Shown here: positions 56,705 through 64,000 of the stretch, in pieces
Position numbering within the stretch: the first letter of the stretch is position 1
Layout: every line of letters begins with the position of its first letter
DNA from: Thermus oshimai DSM 12092
GTDB taxonomy: Bacteria; Deinococcota; Deinococci; Deinococcales; Thermaceae
Reading direction: 5' to 3'
Assembly: GCF_000373145.1 (NCBI RefSeq)
Contig: NZ_KB890621.1
Coordinates: 62,001 to 126,000 of the forward strand
DNA length: 64,000 nt
The notes under the pieces: model-generated
What the model was told of the DNA's origin: nothing
The model's input: only the letters and a program-made list of their open reading frames with translations
Database searches by the model: none
Program-made: the position numbers and the translations under genes

Positions 56705-57922
56705 ATGACGAGGAAGGCGTTCAAGTACCGCCTGTATCCCACCCAGCCCCAGCGCAAAGACCTGGAGCGCACCCTTGCGCTGTGCCGCCGCCTCTACAAC
56801 GCGGCCTTGCAGGAGCGTAGAGACGCCTACCGCAAGGCAGGCAAGACGGTAAACTTCTACGAACAAAAGAGGGGGTTGCCGGAGATACGGGCCGACTTGC
56901 CGGAGTACAGGCGCATTCATTCCCAGGTCTTGCAGAACGTCATCGAACGGGTGGACAAAGCCTTCCAAGGCTTCTTCCGGCGGGTCAAACAGAGAGGGAA
57001 AGCGGGCTACCCCCGCTTCAAGGGGGAGGCGCGCTACGACTCGTTCACCTTCCCCCAGGCCGGGACTACCGGGGTAAAACTCCAGGAGGGGGGCAAGCGG
57101 GTCCTCATCCACGGCGTTGGCTCCGTCAAGCTCAAGATGCACCGCCCCCTGGAGGGGGAGATCAAGACGGCAACGGTAAAACGAGAAGGAGATCAATGGT
57201 ATATCATCTTTGTCTGCGAAGTTGAACCCCGACCACTTCCGGAAAGCGACAAAGCGGTGGGGATTGATTTGGGCACCAACCCCAACTTCCTCGTTACCTC
57301 AGACGGGGAGATGATTGAAGCTCCTAGATACCTTCAGAAGGCTCAGGCAAAACTTGCCAGCGCTCAACGCAGTTTGTCCAGGAAAAAGCCCGGTAGCAAT
57401 CGCCGTCGTAAAGCTCAACGACGAGTGGCTAAATTGCACCGAAAAATCGCCAATCAGCGTAAGGACTTCCACCACAAAATAGCGAGGAGGCTTGTCAACC
57501 GGTACGGCACCATCGTCCACGAAGACCTGAACGTCATCGGCCTGGCCCGCAGTCGCACGGCCAAGGGGGTGCTGGATGCGGGCTGGGGGCAGTTTCTTAA
57601 AATCCTCGCCTACAAAGCGGAGGAGGCTGGTAGGCGGGTCGTCGGGGTAGACCCCAAGCACACCAGCCAGGACTGTCCGGTGTGCGGCCACAGGGAAAAA
57701 CGCCCTCTCTGGGTGCGGGAGTACACCTGCCCCCGGTGCGGCGCCCCCCAGCACCGGGACGTGGCTGCTGCACTAAATATCCTGGCTAAGGCTCGGACGG
57801 AGCCTGCGGGGATGGGTACGGATAAATCCGTACCCCTAGAACCGCGAAGCCCCGTTCTAAAGAACGAGGAGTCGTCACAACGGGGAGTCGTCACACTGCC
57901 CCTCATCGGAGGTGAGGGATGA
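56705..57922 (+). CDS. tnpB: TnpB RNA-guided nuclease of an IS200/IS605-family element
   Basis: Protein of 405 aa, counted from ATG 56705 (MTRKAFKYRLYPT, the usual TnpB opening). The RuvC-like site is complete: D188 in AVGIDLGTNP, E273 in TIVHEDLNVIGL and D352 in HRDVAAALNIL. The zinc finger has C324/C327 and C342/C345 (CPVCG, CPRCG). So it should be active in cutting DNA guided by an omega RNA from the right end. Its stop codon overlaps the ATG of the next gene, so the last few codons may be host sequence. Confidence 0.9.
   Translation: MTRKAFKYRLYPTQPQRKDLERTLALCRRLYNAALQERRDAYRKAGKTVNFYEQKRGLPEIRADLPEYRRIHSQVLQNVIERVDKAFQGFFRRVKQRGKAGYPRFKGEARYDSFTFPQAGTTGVKLQEGGKRVLIHGVGSVKLKMHRPLEGEIKTATVKREGDQWYIIFVCEVEPRPLPESDKAVGIDLGTNPNFLVTSDGEMIEAPRYLQKAQAKLASAQRSLSRKKPGSNRRRKAQRRVAKLHRKIANQRKDFHHKIARRLVNRYGTIVHEDLNVIGLARSRTAKGVLDAGWGQFLKILAYKAEEAGRRVVGVDPKHTSQDCPVCGHREKRPLWVREYTCPRCGAPQHRDVAAALNILAKARTEPAGMGTDKSVPLEPRSPVLKNEESSQRGVVTLPLIGGEG
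57850..57895 (+). ncRNA. Right-end structure, likely 3' part of the TnpB omega RNA
   Basis: CGTTCT-AA-AGAACG (57853-57866) is a perfect small hairpin. CCCCGTT (57850-57856) can also pair with AACGGGG (57879-57885) as an outer stem. GGAGTCGTCACA occurs twice (57868-57879 and 57884-57895). In elements of this type the guide RNA overlaps the 3' end of tnpB and ends at the right end, its guide coming from flanking DNA. Exact ends cannot be set here. Confidence 0.45.
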
Positions 57923-58902
57923 GGCGCTGGCTCCTCTTGGGTGCTCTTTTGGGTGGGGCGCTGGCCCAGAAGCCCCAGGTGGTCATCGGCACAGGGGGCG
58001 TGGGCGGGGTCTACTTCTACTACGGCACCGCCATCGCCGAGATTCTGAACAAGGGCGGGGCCGTGCAGGCCCAGGCCATGCAGTCGGGGGGCTCCATGGA
58101 GAACCTTCTCCTCCTCCGGGACCGCACGGACCCCGCGCGGGGCCTCTACTACTGCGGCACCGCCTTGCCCGACGCGGTCCTCCTGGCCTTCCAGGGGGAG
58201 GAGCGCTTCCAGGGCAAGCCCGCGCCGGTGCGCATCCTCTTCACCATGTACCCCAACTACTTCCACGTGGTGACCACGGAGGACAGCGGGATCCGCGTCC
58301 TCCAGGACCTGAAGGGCAAGCGGGTCTCCACGGAGGTCCCCGGCGGGATCATCGAGTACGAGGCCCGCATCCTCATGGCCGCGGCCATCCCCGGCTTTGA
58401 CCCCCGGGTCCACTTCGGGAAATGGGAGCGGGTCCGGGTGGCGGAGAGCGCCCAGATGCTCTCCGAGGGCAACCTGGACGCCTTCTTCTGGTCCGGGGGG
58501 CTCCCCACGGGGAGCCTGGTGGAGCTCTCGGGGAGCCTGGCCCGGAAGGGGAAGCGCCTCTTCCTGGTGCCCCTTCCTCCCCAGAGCACGCCGGTGCAGA
58601 TGCTGAAGGCGCGCTTCCCGGGGGTGGTGGACACGGGGACGATTCCCAAGAGCGTGTACAACACCCGCTACGACACCCCCACCCTGACCTTCTGGAACGT
58701 CTTCGTATGCCCAGAGAGCCTTCCCGAGGAGGTGGCCTACGCCATGGTGAAGGCGGTCTTTGAGAACCTTTCCCTCCTGCACACCGCCGTGGCCCCGGCC
58801 CGGGACACCACCTTGGAGAACGCGGTCCGTTCCCGGGGCGGGAAGGTGCCCTACCACGAGGGGGCCGTGCGCTACTTCCGCGAGCGGGGGGTGTGGCGGT
58901 AG
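57919..58902 (+). CDS. TAXI-family TRAP solute receptor
   Basis: Periplasmic binding protein of 327 aa. A signal peptide (MRRWLLLGALLGGALAQ) leads into the TAXI pattern VVIGTGGVGGVYFYYGTAIAEILN. Later come LQDLKGKRVSTEVPGG near residue 130 and LDAFFWSGGLPTGSLVEL near residue 190. GGAGGTGAGGG lies directly before the ATG. TAXI receptors work with a fused DctQM permease, but none follows: the next gene is convergent. The tnpB element sits immediately upstream and may have separated it from its old operon or promoter. Confidence 0.87.
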   Translation: MRRWLLLGALLGGALAQKPQVVIGTGGVGGVYFYYGTAIAEILNKGGAVQAQAMQSGGSMENLLLLRDRTDPARGLYYCGTALPDAVLLAFQGEERFQGKPAPVRILFTMYPNYFHVVTTEDSGIRVLQDLKGKRVSTEVPGGIIEYEARILMAAAIPGFDPRVHFGKWERVRVAESAQMLSEGNLDAFFWSGGLPTGSLVELSGSLARKGKRLFLVPLPPQSTPVQMLKARFPGVVDTGTIPKSVYNTRYDTPTLTFWNVFVCPESLPEEVAYAMVKAVFENLSLLHTAVAPARDTTLENAVRSRGGKVPYHEGAVRYFRERGVWR

Positions 58903-58934
58903 GCTTGCCAGACCCTTTTCTTGGGGAGCCCTTC

Positions 58935-60083
58935 CTAAGCAAGTTTCTTATCCGCTTCCCGCTGCAGGAGGAGGCCCACCCCCATGAGCCCGCTTAAGGA
59001 GAGGACCACCAGGGCGAAGGCCAGGCGGTGGCCTAGGGGGTTTAGGGCCTCGAGGCCCACCCCCGCCAGGAAGCCCCCTAGGCCCTGCCCCAGCACCCGG
59101 GCCACGGAGAGGGCCCCCGAGGCCAGGGCCTCCTCCCCCTTGGGGGCCAGGCCCAGCACCTGGGCGTTGTTGGCCGCCTGGAAGAGGGCCCGCCCTACCC
59201 CCAGGAGGACCAGGCCCAAGACCGCCCCCGGAAGGGGGCTTAGAAGGGCCAGGAAGGCGAGGAGGGCCCCGCCCAGCACCAGGAGGACCCCTCCCAGGCG
59301 CACCACCCGGGCGTAGCCCGCCCGGTCCGCCGTCCGCCCGGCCCAGGCCCCGAGGAGGAGGAGCTGAAAAGGGGAGAGGAGGAGAAACCCCCCCACCGCC
59401 TCCGGCCCCAGGCCCTCCCCCGAGAGGAAGAAGGCCAGGGCCAGGGTGGTGCCCAGGGTGTGGGCGAAGTAAAGGGCGGTGGCCAGGAGGGCCCGAAGAA
59501 AAGCCCTAGCCCGGAAAAGCCGCCCCAGGTCCCCCCCTTGGGGGGGAAGCTCGGGCAGGCCCCCACTTTGGGCCAAGGCCAAAAGGCCGAAGGGCAGGGG
59601 AAGGAGGAAAACCCACCGCCACCCCAAGGCCCCCGTGAGGAGCCCCCCCAGGGCGGGGCCGAGAAGGGTGCCCGCGGCCACGGTGCTGGCCACCCAGCCC
59701 AGGGCGTACCCCCGCCGTCCGGGGTAGAGGCTCGCCGCCAGGCCCGGGACGAGCCCCACCACCCCCGCGGTGGCCAGGCCCTGGAGGAAGCGGAGGGCGT
59801 AGAGGGCCGTGGGGGAGGGGAAGAGGAAGAGGAGGAAGCCCAGGAGGGCCTGGAGGAGGAGGCCCGTCCGGTACACCCGCCCCGCCCCCACCCGCCCCGA
59901 AAGAAAGGTAAGGGGCAGGTAGGCCAAGGCCGCCCCCAGAAGCCCCGCGGTCACCACCCCCTGGGCCTCCCCGGCAGAGATCCCCAGGTCCCGCGCCAGG
60001 AAGGGCAGGGCGGGGGCCAGGGCGCTTTCGTTGACCGTGGATACCAGAACCCCCAGGAGGAGGGCGAGAAGGCGCGGGCTCAC
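58935..60083 (-). CDS. MFS transporter
   Basis: Major facilitator carrier of 382 aa with twelve hydrophobic segments. LSGRVGAGRVYRTGLLLQAL is the loop 2-3 motif and PTALYALRFLQGLATAGVVGLVPGLAASLYPG near residue 90 is typical of drug or aromatic-acid MFS proteins. The GTG start lies 9 bp after the small tautomerase gene, so it is the last gene of the catechol lower-pathway operon and may import or export an aromatic acid or pathway product. Confidence 0.82.
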   Translation of the reverse strand: MSPRLLALLLGVLVSTVNESALAPALPFLARDLGISAGEAQGVVTAGLLGAALAYLPLTFLSGRVGAGRVYRTGLLLQALLGFLLFLFPSPTALYALRFLQGLATAGVVGLVPGLAASLYPGRRGYALGWVASTVAAGTLLGPALGGLLTGALGWRWVFLLPLPFGLLALAQSGGLPELPPQGGDLGRLFRARAFLRALLATALYFAHTLGTTLALAFFLSGEGLGPEAVGGFLLLSPFQLLLLGAWAGRTADRAGYARVVRLGGVLLVLGGALLAFLALLSPLPGAVLGLVLLGVGRALFQAANNAQVLGLAPKGEEALASGALSVARVLGQGLGGFLAGVGLEALNPLGHRLAFALVVLSLSGLMGVGLLLQREADKKLA

Positions 60084-60092
60084 GGGAAAAGC

Positions 60093-60269
60093 CTACCCCT
60101 CGCCCGGCCCTTCTGCCTCCTCCAAGGGGTCCGGCAAGGGGTAGACCGCCACCCTGAGCCGCCCCTCCGGGGTGCCCAGCACCTCCTTGAAGATGCGGTG
60201 GGCCTCCTCCACGAAGGCCCTTACCTCCCGTTCCCCCTCGCCCACCAGGATGACCTCCAGCAACGGCAT
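60093..60269 (-). CDS. 4-oxalocrotonate tautomerase-like protein, Pro1-containing
   Basis: Small protein of 58 aa, read by eye on the minus strand. It starts MPLLEVILVGEGEREV, so after removal of Met the catalytic Pro1 of the tautomerase family is exposed. LRVAVYPLPDP corresponds to the second beta strand. The C-terminus departs from the classic 62-aa form. It would interconvert 2-hydroxymuconate and 2-oxo-3-hexenedioate between the semialdehyde dehydrogenase and the decarboxylase. It lies 19 bp after the decarboxylase gene. It may pair with the Pro1-lacking paralogue at 63286-63480. Confidence 0.75.
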   Translation of the reverse strand: MPLLEVILVGEGEREVRAFVEEAHRIFKEVLGTPEGRLRVAVYPLPDPLEEAEGPGEG

Positions 60270-60288
60270 GCGCCCTCCCCCAGGGGCT

Positions 60289-61062
60289 TCAAGAAAAGCG
60301 CAGGGCCAGGGCCCTTCCCCCCGTGGCCGTGAGGTGGACCAGGTCCCCCGGACCCACGGGCACCACCGGCGCCCAGGCCCCGGAGAGGACGATGTCCCCC
60401 GGCTCCAGCCTCAGGCCAAAGCCCGAGAGGGTGTTGGCCAGCCAGGCCACCGCCCGCGCCGGGTGGCCCAGGCAGGCCGCCCCCGTGCCCTGGACCTGGA
60501 GTTCCCCGTTCTTGTAGAGGGCCAGGCCCAGGGTGGAGAGGTCCTCCTCCAGGAGCTTCCTCTCCCAGGGGAGGAGGACGAAGCCCCCAAAGGAGGCGTT
60601 GTCGGCCACGGTGTCCTCCAGGCGGATCCTCCAGTCCCGGATGCGGGAGTCCACGATCTCCAGGGCGAAGGCCAGGGCCTCCGTCTTGGCCAGGACCTCC
60701 TGGGGCGTGGCGTGGGGGCCCTGGATGGGCTTGCCGATGAGGAAGGCCAGCTCCCCCTCCACCCGGGGCTGGAGGAAGGGGTCGCTTGAGGCCTCGAGGC
60801 GCACCCCCTGGCCGAAGAAGCGGCTTTCCCAGAGGTTCCCGAAGTCCGGCTGGTCCACCCCGAGCTGCTGCTGCACCGCCTTGGAGGTGAGGCCGATCTT
60901 CCGCCCCACCACCCGGTCCCCCGCCCTCAGGCGCAGGGCGTTCCAGGCCTCCTGCACCCGGTAGGCGGCCTCGAGGCCCCTAAGGCCCCGCTCCGAGAGG
61001 GGCTCTATGGGCTTCCCCTCCCGCCAGGCCCGTTCCAGCTCCTCGGCAAAGGCTTCGGTCAA
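60289..61062 (-). CDS. dmpH: 4-oxalocrotonate (2-oxo-3-hexenedioate) decarboxylase
   Basis: Enzyme of the MhpD/fumarylacetoacetase-like fold, 257 aa, that decarboxylates 2-oxo-3-hexenedioate to 2-oxopent-4-enoate. Motifs are VVGRKIGLTSKAVQQQLGV near residue 55, FLQPRVEGELAFLIGKPI near 95 (metal Glu pair) and ALEIVDSRIRDW with TVADNASFGGFVL near 135. I propose a TTG start at 61062 with GAGGGG six bases upstream; there is no ATG near, and the frame's upstream part overlaps the dehydrogenase gene. Close paralogue of the hydratase at 62585-63289. Confidence 0.82.
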   Translation of the reverse strand: MTEAFAEELERAWREGKPIEPLSERGLRGLEAAYRVQEAWNALRLRAGDRVVGRKIGLTSKAVQQQLGVDQPDFGNLWESRFFGQGVRLEASSDPFLQPRVEGELAFLIGKPIQGPHATPQEVLAKTEALAFALEIVDSRIRDWRIRLEDTVADNASFGGFVLLPWERKLLEEDLSTLGLALYKNGELQVQGTGAACLGHPARAVAWLANTLSGFGLRLEPGDIVLSGAWAPVVPVGPGDLVHLTATGGRALALRFS

Positions 61063-61073
61063 GGTCCACCCCT

Positions 61074-62582
61074 CTAGCGGTTCGCGATGCAGACGTTCTT
61101 CGTTTCGTAGTAGAACTCGTACCCGTAGTGCCCCCCCTCGCGGCCGATGCCGGACTGCTTGGCCCCACCGAAGGGCACCCTCAGGTCCCGCACGAACCAA
61201 TCGTTCACCCAGACCGTGCCCACCTCCAGGGCGGCGGAGACCCGCACCGCCTGGCCCACGTCCCGGGTCTGGACGATGGCGTTCAGGCCGTAAGGGGTGT
61301 TGTTGGCCAGGGCGATGGCCTCCTCCTCGGTGTCAAAGGGAAGGACCGCTACCATGGGGCCGAAGATCTCCTCCTGGCAGACCTTGTCCGAGGGGGCCAC
61401 GTCCACCACCACCGTGGGCTCTAGAAAGTAGCCCTTGTCCAGGGGGTGGGGAAGGTCGGGCCGCTTCCCGCCGGTGAGGACCGTGGCCACCCGCTTGGCG
61501 TGCTCCACGTAGCCCATGACCTTCTCCAGGTGCTCCTCGGCGATGAGGGCCCCCATCTGGGTCTCGGGGTCCAGGGGGTCCCCGATCCTCAGGGCCCGGG
61601 CCGCGGCCACCAGCTTTTCCACAAAGGGCTCGTAGACCGGGCGCTCCACCAGGAGCCTCGAGCCCGCCAGGCACACCTCCCCTTGGTTGAAGAAGGCCGC
61701 CCGCACCGTCACCTCCACCGCCCGGTCCAGGTCTGCGCTGGCGAAGATGAGGTTGGCCGCCTTGCCCCCAAGCTCCATGGAGGTGCGCTTGAGGGTATCC
61801 GCGGCGTTTTTCAGGATGATCCGCCCCGTGGTCGTCTCCCCGGTGAAGGAGATGAGCCGCACCAGGGGGTGCTTGGTGAGGAGCTCCCCCGCGGAGTCCG
61901 GCCCGAAGCCGTGGACCACGTTGAAGACCCCGGGGGGCAGGCCCGCCTCGTGGGCGCACCGGGCGAGGAGCCAGGCCCCCAAGGGGGTGAACTCCGCGGG
62001 TTTCAGCACCGCGGTGTTCCCGAAGGCCAGGGTGGGGCCGATCTTCCAGGTGGCCAGCATGGAGGGCATGTTCCAGGGGGTGATGAGGGCCGCCACCCCC
62101 ACGGGGAAGCGCAGGACGTAGTTGATGTAGCCGTTTTCCATGGGGTAGGCCTCGGAGCCGTGGGTCACCGCGAAGTCGGCGAAGAACTCTATGTTATTGG
62201 CCATGCGGTCCACGTACCCCAGGCGGTTTTCCCGGATGGGCCGGCCCACGTCCAGGCTCTCCAGCACCTCAAAGACCGGGCGGTACTCCCGGATCTTCTC
62301 GGCGAAGCGCCTTAGGTAGGGCCGCCTCTCCGAGGGGGGCATCTTGCCCCAGCTCTGGAAGGCCCGGTGGGCGGCCTCCACCGCCAGGTCCACCTCCTTG
62401 GCCCGGCCCTCGGGGGCGGAACCGATCACCTCCCCCGTGGCGGGGTAGATCACCGGGAAGGGGTTTTCCCCCTTCACGAACTCCCCCCCGATGTAGTGGG
62501 TGACCTCGAGGGGCAGTTCAAAGGGAAAGCCCAGGGCCTTCAGCCGCTCCAGCGTTTCCTTGTACAGTTTGGGTTCCACCAT
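61074..62582 (-). CDS. dmpC: 2-hydroxymuconate semialdehyde dehydrogenase
   Basis: NAD-dependent aldehyde dehydrogenase of 502 aa. LITPWNMPSMLATWKIGPTLA near residue 163, SMELGGKAANLIFASAD near 262 (catalytic Glu) and FNQGEVCLAGSRLLVERP near 296 (catalytic Cys) are intact. It fits the 2-hydroxymuconate or 5-carboxymethyl-2-hydroxymuconate semialdehyde class; the DmpE/G/H-type neighbours favour the catechol form. It starts 2 bp after the hydratase gene. The homoprotocatechuate variant (HpcC) is the main alternative. Confidence 0.85.
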   Translation of the reverse strand: MVEPKLYKETLERLKALGFPFELPLEVTHYIGGEFVKGENPFPVIYPATGEVIGSAPEGRAKEVDLAVEAAHRAFQSWGKMPPSERRPYLRRFAEKIREYRPVFEVLESLDVGRPIRENRLGYVDRMANNIEFFADFAVTHGSEAYPMENGYINYVLRFPVGVAALITPWNMPSMLATWKIGPTLAFGNTAVLKPAEFTPLGAWLLARCAHEAGLPPGVFNVVHGFGPDSAGELLTKHPLVRLISFTGETTTGRIILKNAADTLKRTSMELGGKAANLIFASADLDRAVEVTVRAAFFNQGEVCLAGSRLLVERPVYEPFVEKLVAAARALRIGDPLDPETQMGALIAEEHLEKVMGYVEHAKRVATVLTGGKRPDLPHPLDKGYFLEPTVVVDVAPSDKVCQEEIFGPMVAVLPFDTEEEAIALANNTPYGLNAIVQTRDVGQAVRVSAALEVGTVWVNDWFVRDLRVPFGGAKQSGIGREGGHYGYEFYYETKNVCIANR

Positions 62583-62584
62583 GC

Positions 62585-63289
62585 CTACTCCCTCCGCACC
62601 GGGGCCACCATCACCCCGGCTTCGCTATGGACTTCCAAGGTCCCTTCCTCCGTGAGGGGCACGGCGGGGGCTGGGCTTCCCAGGAAGACCACCTGCCCCG
62701 CCCTTAGCCCTCCCACCGTCCCCGCAAGCCAGAGGAGCCGTTCCACCGGGTCCCCCAGGGCGGCCACGGGGCCCTCGGAGAGGAGGCGGCCGTTTAGGTA
62801 GAGGGCCAGGTTCCCCCTGGGGGGAGCCTCCATCCGCCTAAGGCCCAGGAGGAAGCCGCCCCCGGAGGCGTTGTCCGCCACCACCTCCGCCGCAGTGAAG
62901 CGGTACCCCTCCCAGACGGAGTCCAGGAGGTCCACCGCCAGGAAGAACCCGCCGATGGCCCGCCCCGCCTCCCCAGGGGGTGCCCCTGGGGGCAGGTCCT
63001 CCTTCAGGACCAGGGCCACCTCGGGCTCCGCCCGCGGCTGGAGGAAGGCGGAAAGCCGAACCCCCTCCAGGAGCATCCCCGGGTGGACCCGGCCGTAGAT
63101 GGGGCTCTTTAGGCCCATCTGCGCCTGCTTGGCGGGGGAGACCAGGCCCAGCTTGTACCCCACGAGGGGCCCCGGGAAGAGGGCCTCCTGGATGCGGTAG
63201 GCCTCCTCCAGGCCCACCCCCCAGTCCCGCCCCCCGGGGATAGGCTTTCCTTCTTCCCGCGCCTTTCGCACCGCCTCCCTCAGGCTCAT
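62585..63289 (-). CDS. dmpE: 2-oxopent-4-enoate hydratase
   Basis: Hydratase of 234 aa that adds water to 2-hydroxypenta-2,4-dienoate to give 4-hydroxy-2-oxovalerate. LVGYKLGLVSPAKQAQMGL near residue 43, FLQPRAEPEVALVLKEDLPPG near 81 and VADNASGGGFLLG near 137 are the family motifs, parallel to those in the decarboxylase. AAGGAGGGAGG precedes the ATG, which is coupled to the tautomerase gene by an ATGA overlap. Confidence 0.87.
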   Translation of the reverse strand: MSLREAVRKAREEGKPIPGGRDWGVGLEEAYRIQEALFPGPLVGYKLGLVSPAKQAQMGLKSPIYGRVHPGMLLEGVRLSAFLQPRAEPEVALVLKEDLPPGAPPGEAGRAIGGFFLAVDLLDSVWEGYRFTAAEVVADNASGGGFLLGLRRMEAPPRGNLALYLNGRLLSEGPVAALGDPVERLLWLAGTVGGLRAGQVVFLGSPAPAVPLTEEGTLEVHSEAGVMVAPVRRE

Positions 63290-63480
63290 CCTCCCTCCTT
63301 GTCGCTGAAGAGCACCCCCCCGGCGGCCCACTGGTCGCGGCGAACCTCGTAGAGGATGACCCGGATCTCCTCCTGGGGTTCCTTCAGGTGCCGGGCCGCG
63401 GCCTCGGTGAGCCTTTTCACCAGCTCCCGTTTCTTTTCCATAGAGCGGCCCTCCAGAAGCGTCACCTTGAGCACCACCAC
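63286..63480 (-). CDS. 4-oxalocrotonate tautomerase-like subunit lacking Pro1
   Basis: Protein of 64 aa, MVVLKVTLLEGRSMEKK, ending QWAAGGVLFSDKEGG. It aligns with 4-oxalocrotonate tautomerase through LLEGRS, the arginine segment IRVILYEV and the final WAAGG. However, position 1 after Met is valine, where the family needs the catalytic proline. The GTG start is well supported by GAGGAGG seven bases upstream, and no alternative start would give Pro1. It is probably the non-catalytic partner of the second tautomerase in this operon (inference). Confidence 0.8.
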   Translation of the reverse strand: MVVLKVTLLEGRSMEKKRELVKRLTEAAARHLKEPQEEIRVILYEVRRDQWAAGGVLFSDKEGG

Positions 63481-63493
63481 GGATCCACCTCCT

Positions 63494-64000
63494 CTAGTCC
63501 GCCAGCGCCCCCGCTTCCTTCTCCTTGAGCTCCAGGGCCACCCGGAGGATCCAGTCCTCCTGCCCCGCCACCGCCTGGCGCCGCCCGAGCTCCAGGAGGA
63601 TGGCCAGGGGGTCCACCCCGAGCTCCTTCCCGATGCGCTTGGCGTGGAGGAGGAAGGTGGAGTACACCCCCGCGTAGCCGATGGCCACCGCGTCCCGGTC
63701 GGGGAAGGGCTGGAAGTGCTGGATGGGCCCGAGGACGTACTCCGCCGCGTCCAGGAGCTTGAAGACATCCAGGCCCGGGTTGAGCCCCGCCTTGTCCAGG
63801 ACCGCGGCCAGGACCTCCAGGGGGGCGTTCCCCGCCCCCGCCCCGTAGCCCCTTAGGGTGGCGTCCACCCAGTCCGCCCCCGCCTCCAGGGCGGCCAGGG
63901 TGTTGCCCATGGCCAGGCCCAGGTTGTTGTGGGCGTGGAAGCCCACCTTGGCCCGGCTTAAGGCCTCCTTCAGGGCCCTGACCCGGGCGTAGGCGTCCTG
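63494..64000 (-). CDS. dmpG: 4-hydroxy-2-oxovalerate aldolase (partial, N-terminus off window)
   Basis: The C-terminal 168 residues of a DmpG-type aldolase that splits 4-hydroxy-2-oxovalerate into pyruvate and acetaldehyde. The HMGL-like barrel end is clear: [20 protein letters not shown] with two metal histidines, then [20 protein letters not shown]. The rest, [16 protein letters not shown], is the DmpG communication domain that contacts the acetaldehyde dehydrogenase (DmpF), expected beyond the window. First visible gene of the operon, 13 bp before the tautomerase gene. Confidence 0.9.
   Translation of the reverse strand, partial: QDAYARVRALKEALSRAKVGFHAHNNLGLAMGNTLAALEAGADWVDATLRGYGAGAGNAPLEVLAAVLDKAGLNPGLDVFKLLDAAEYVLGPIQHFQPFPDRDAVAIGYAGVYSTFLLHAKRIGKELGVDPLAILLELGRRQAVAGQEDWILRVALELKEKEAGALAD

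Larger units (their letters stand above)
56569..57895 (+). mobile_element. IS200/IS605-type element carrying tnpB only
   Basis: The stretch consists of a nested palindrome at the left, one tnpB gene and a repeat-rich right end, lodged between mmsA and the TAXI receptor gene. No tnpA (Y1 transposase) is present, so it is an IS1341-like element that must be moved in trans. The outer limits given are those of the left and right palindromic structures; the true ends could be some bases further out and I see no target duplication, as expected for this family. Confidence 0.7.

Overview
This window reads as part of a Thermus megaplasmid. The evidence is very high GC with G/C-ending codons, many leaderless or nearly leaderless promoters, an iteron origin with its own RepA, a ParA/ParB partition pair, and close resemblance of several proteins (for example KDG kinase) to Thermus enzymes. 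This is inferred from sequence reading alone; no database search was run.

Layout. 1-2.8 kb: an iron-type ABC importer (permease cut by the window edge, plus its binding protein), divergent from a two-gene chromate transporter (3.0-4.1 kb). 4.1-5.9 kb: replication origin (AT-rich tract, DnaA-box-like site, nine phased iterons) and repA. 6.0-13.9 kb: a sugar-acid unit with KDPG aldolase, an IclR regulator, two SDR dehydrogenases, KDG kinase, an Ldh-type oxidoreductase and a DctPQM TRAP importer; a decayed antitoxin/PIN toxin remnant lies inside it. 14.0-16.3 kb: a frameshifted flavin reductase-methyltransferase fusion and an MFS carrier. 16.4-18.2 kb: parAB, with a perfect 22-bp palindrome inside parB that is a good parS candidate.

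18.2-30.8 kb is the accessory block of most interest: a DUF3883-tailed SNF2 helicase, a lower-GC NYN ribonuclease-like gene preceded by three tandem palindromes, a DUF1156 DNA methylase with mosaic base composition, a DUF499 ATPase with an N-terminal HEPN-like RxxxxH motif, a terminator, and a UvrD-like helicase with its own promoter. It looks like a modification-based anti-phage system.

31-37.5 kb: two unrecognised small genes, a class I glutamine amidotransferase-like hydrolase whose start codon overlaps that of divergent lysA, then nagA, a Gfo/Idh dehydrogenase and a GH4 glycosidase for amino-sugar or glycoside use. 37.7-45.2 kb: an RND efflux unit with two TolC-like genes, bracketed by an SBP gene remnant and the intact homologous SBP gene. 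45.2-48.5 kb: an NitT/TauT-type ABC importer with a Tat-exported cyclase-family hydrolase. 48.6-49.8 kb: an AAA+ DUF4143 protein behind a palindromic promoter. 49.8-55.0 kb: a peptide ABC importer lacking ATPases, with an M20 peptidase and an SDR. 55.1-58.9 kb: methylmalonate-semialdehyde dehydrogenase, a TnpB insertion element and an orphan TAXI receptor. 58.9-64 kb (minus strand): the lower catechol meta-cleavage pathway (aldolase, tautomerase, hydratase, semialdehyde dehydrogenase, decarboxylase, second tautomerase) followed by an MFS carrier. The plasmid therefore carries self-maintenance, phage defence and a broad set of uptake and catabolic functions.
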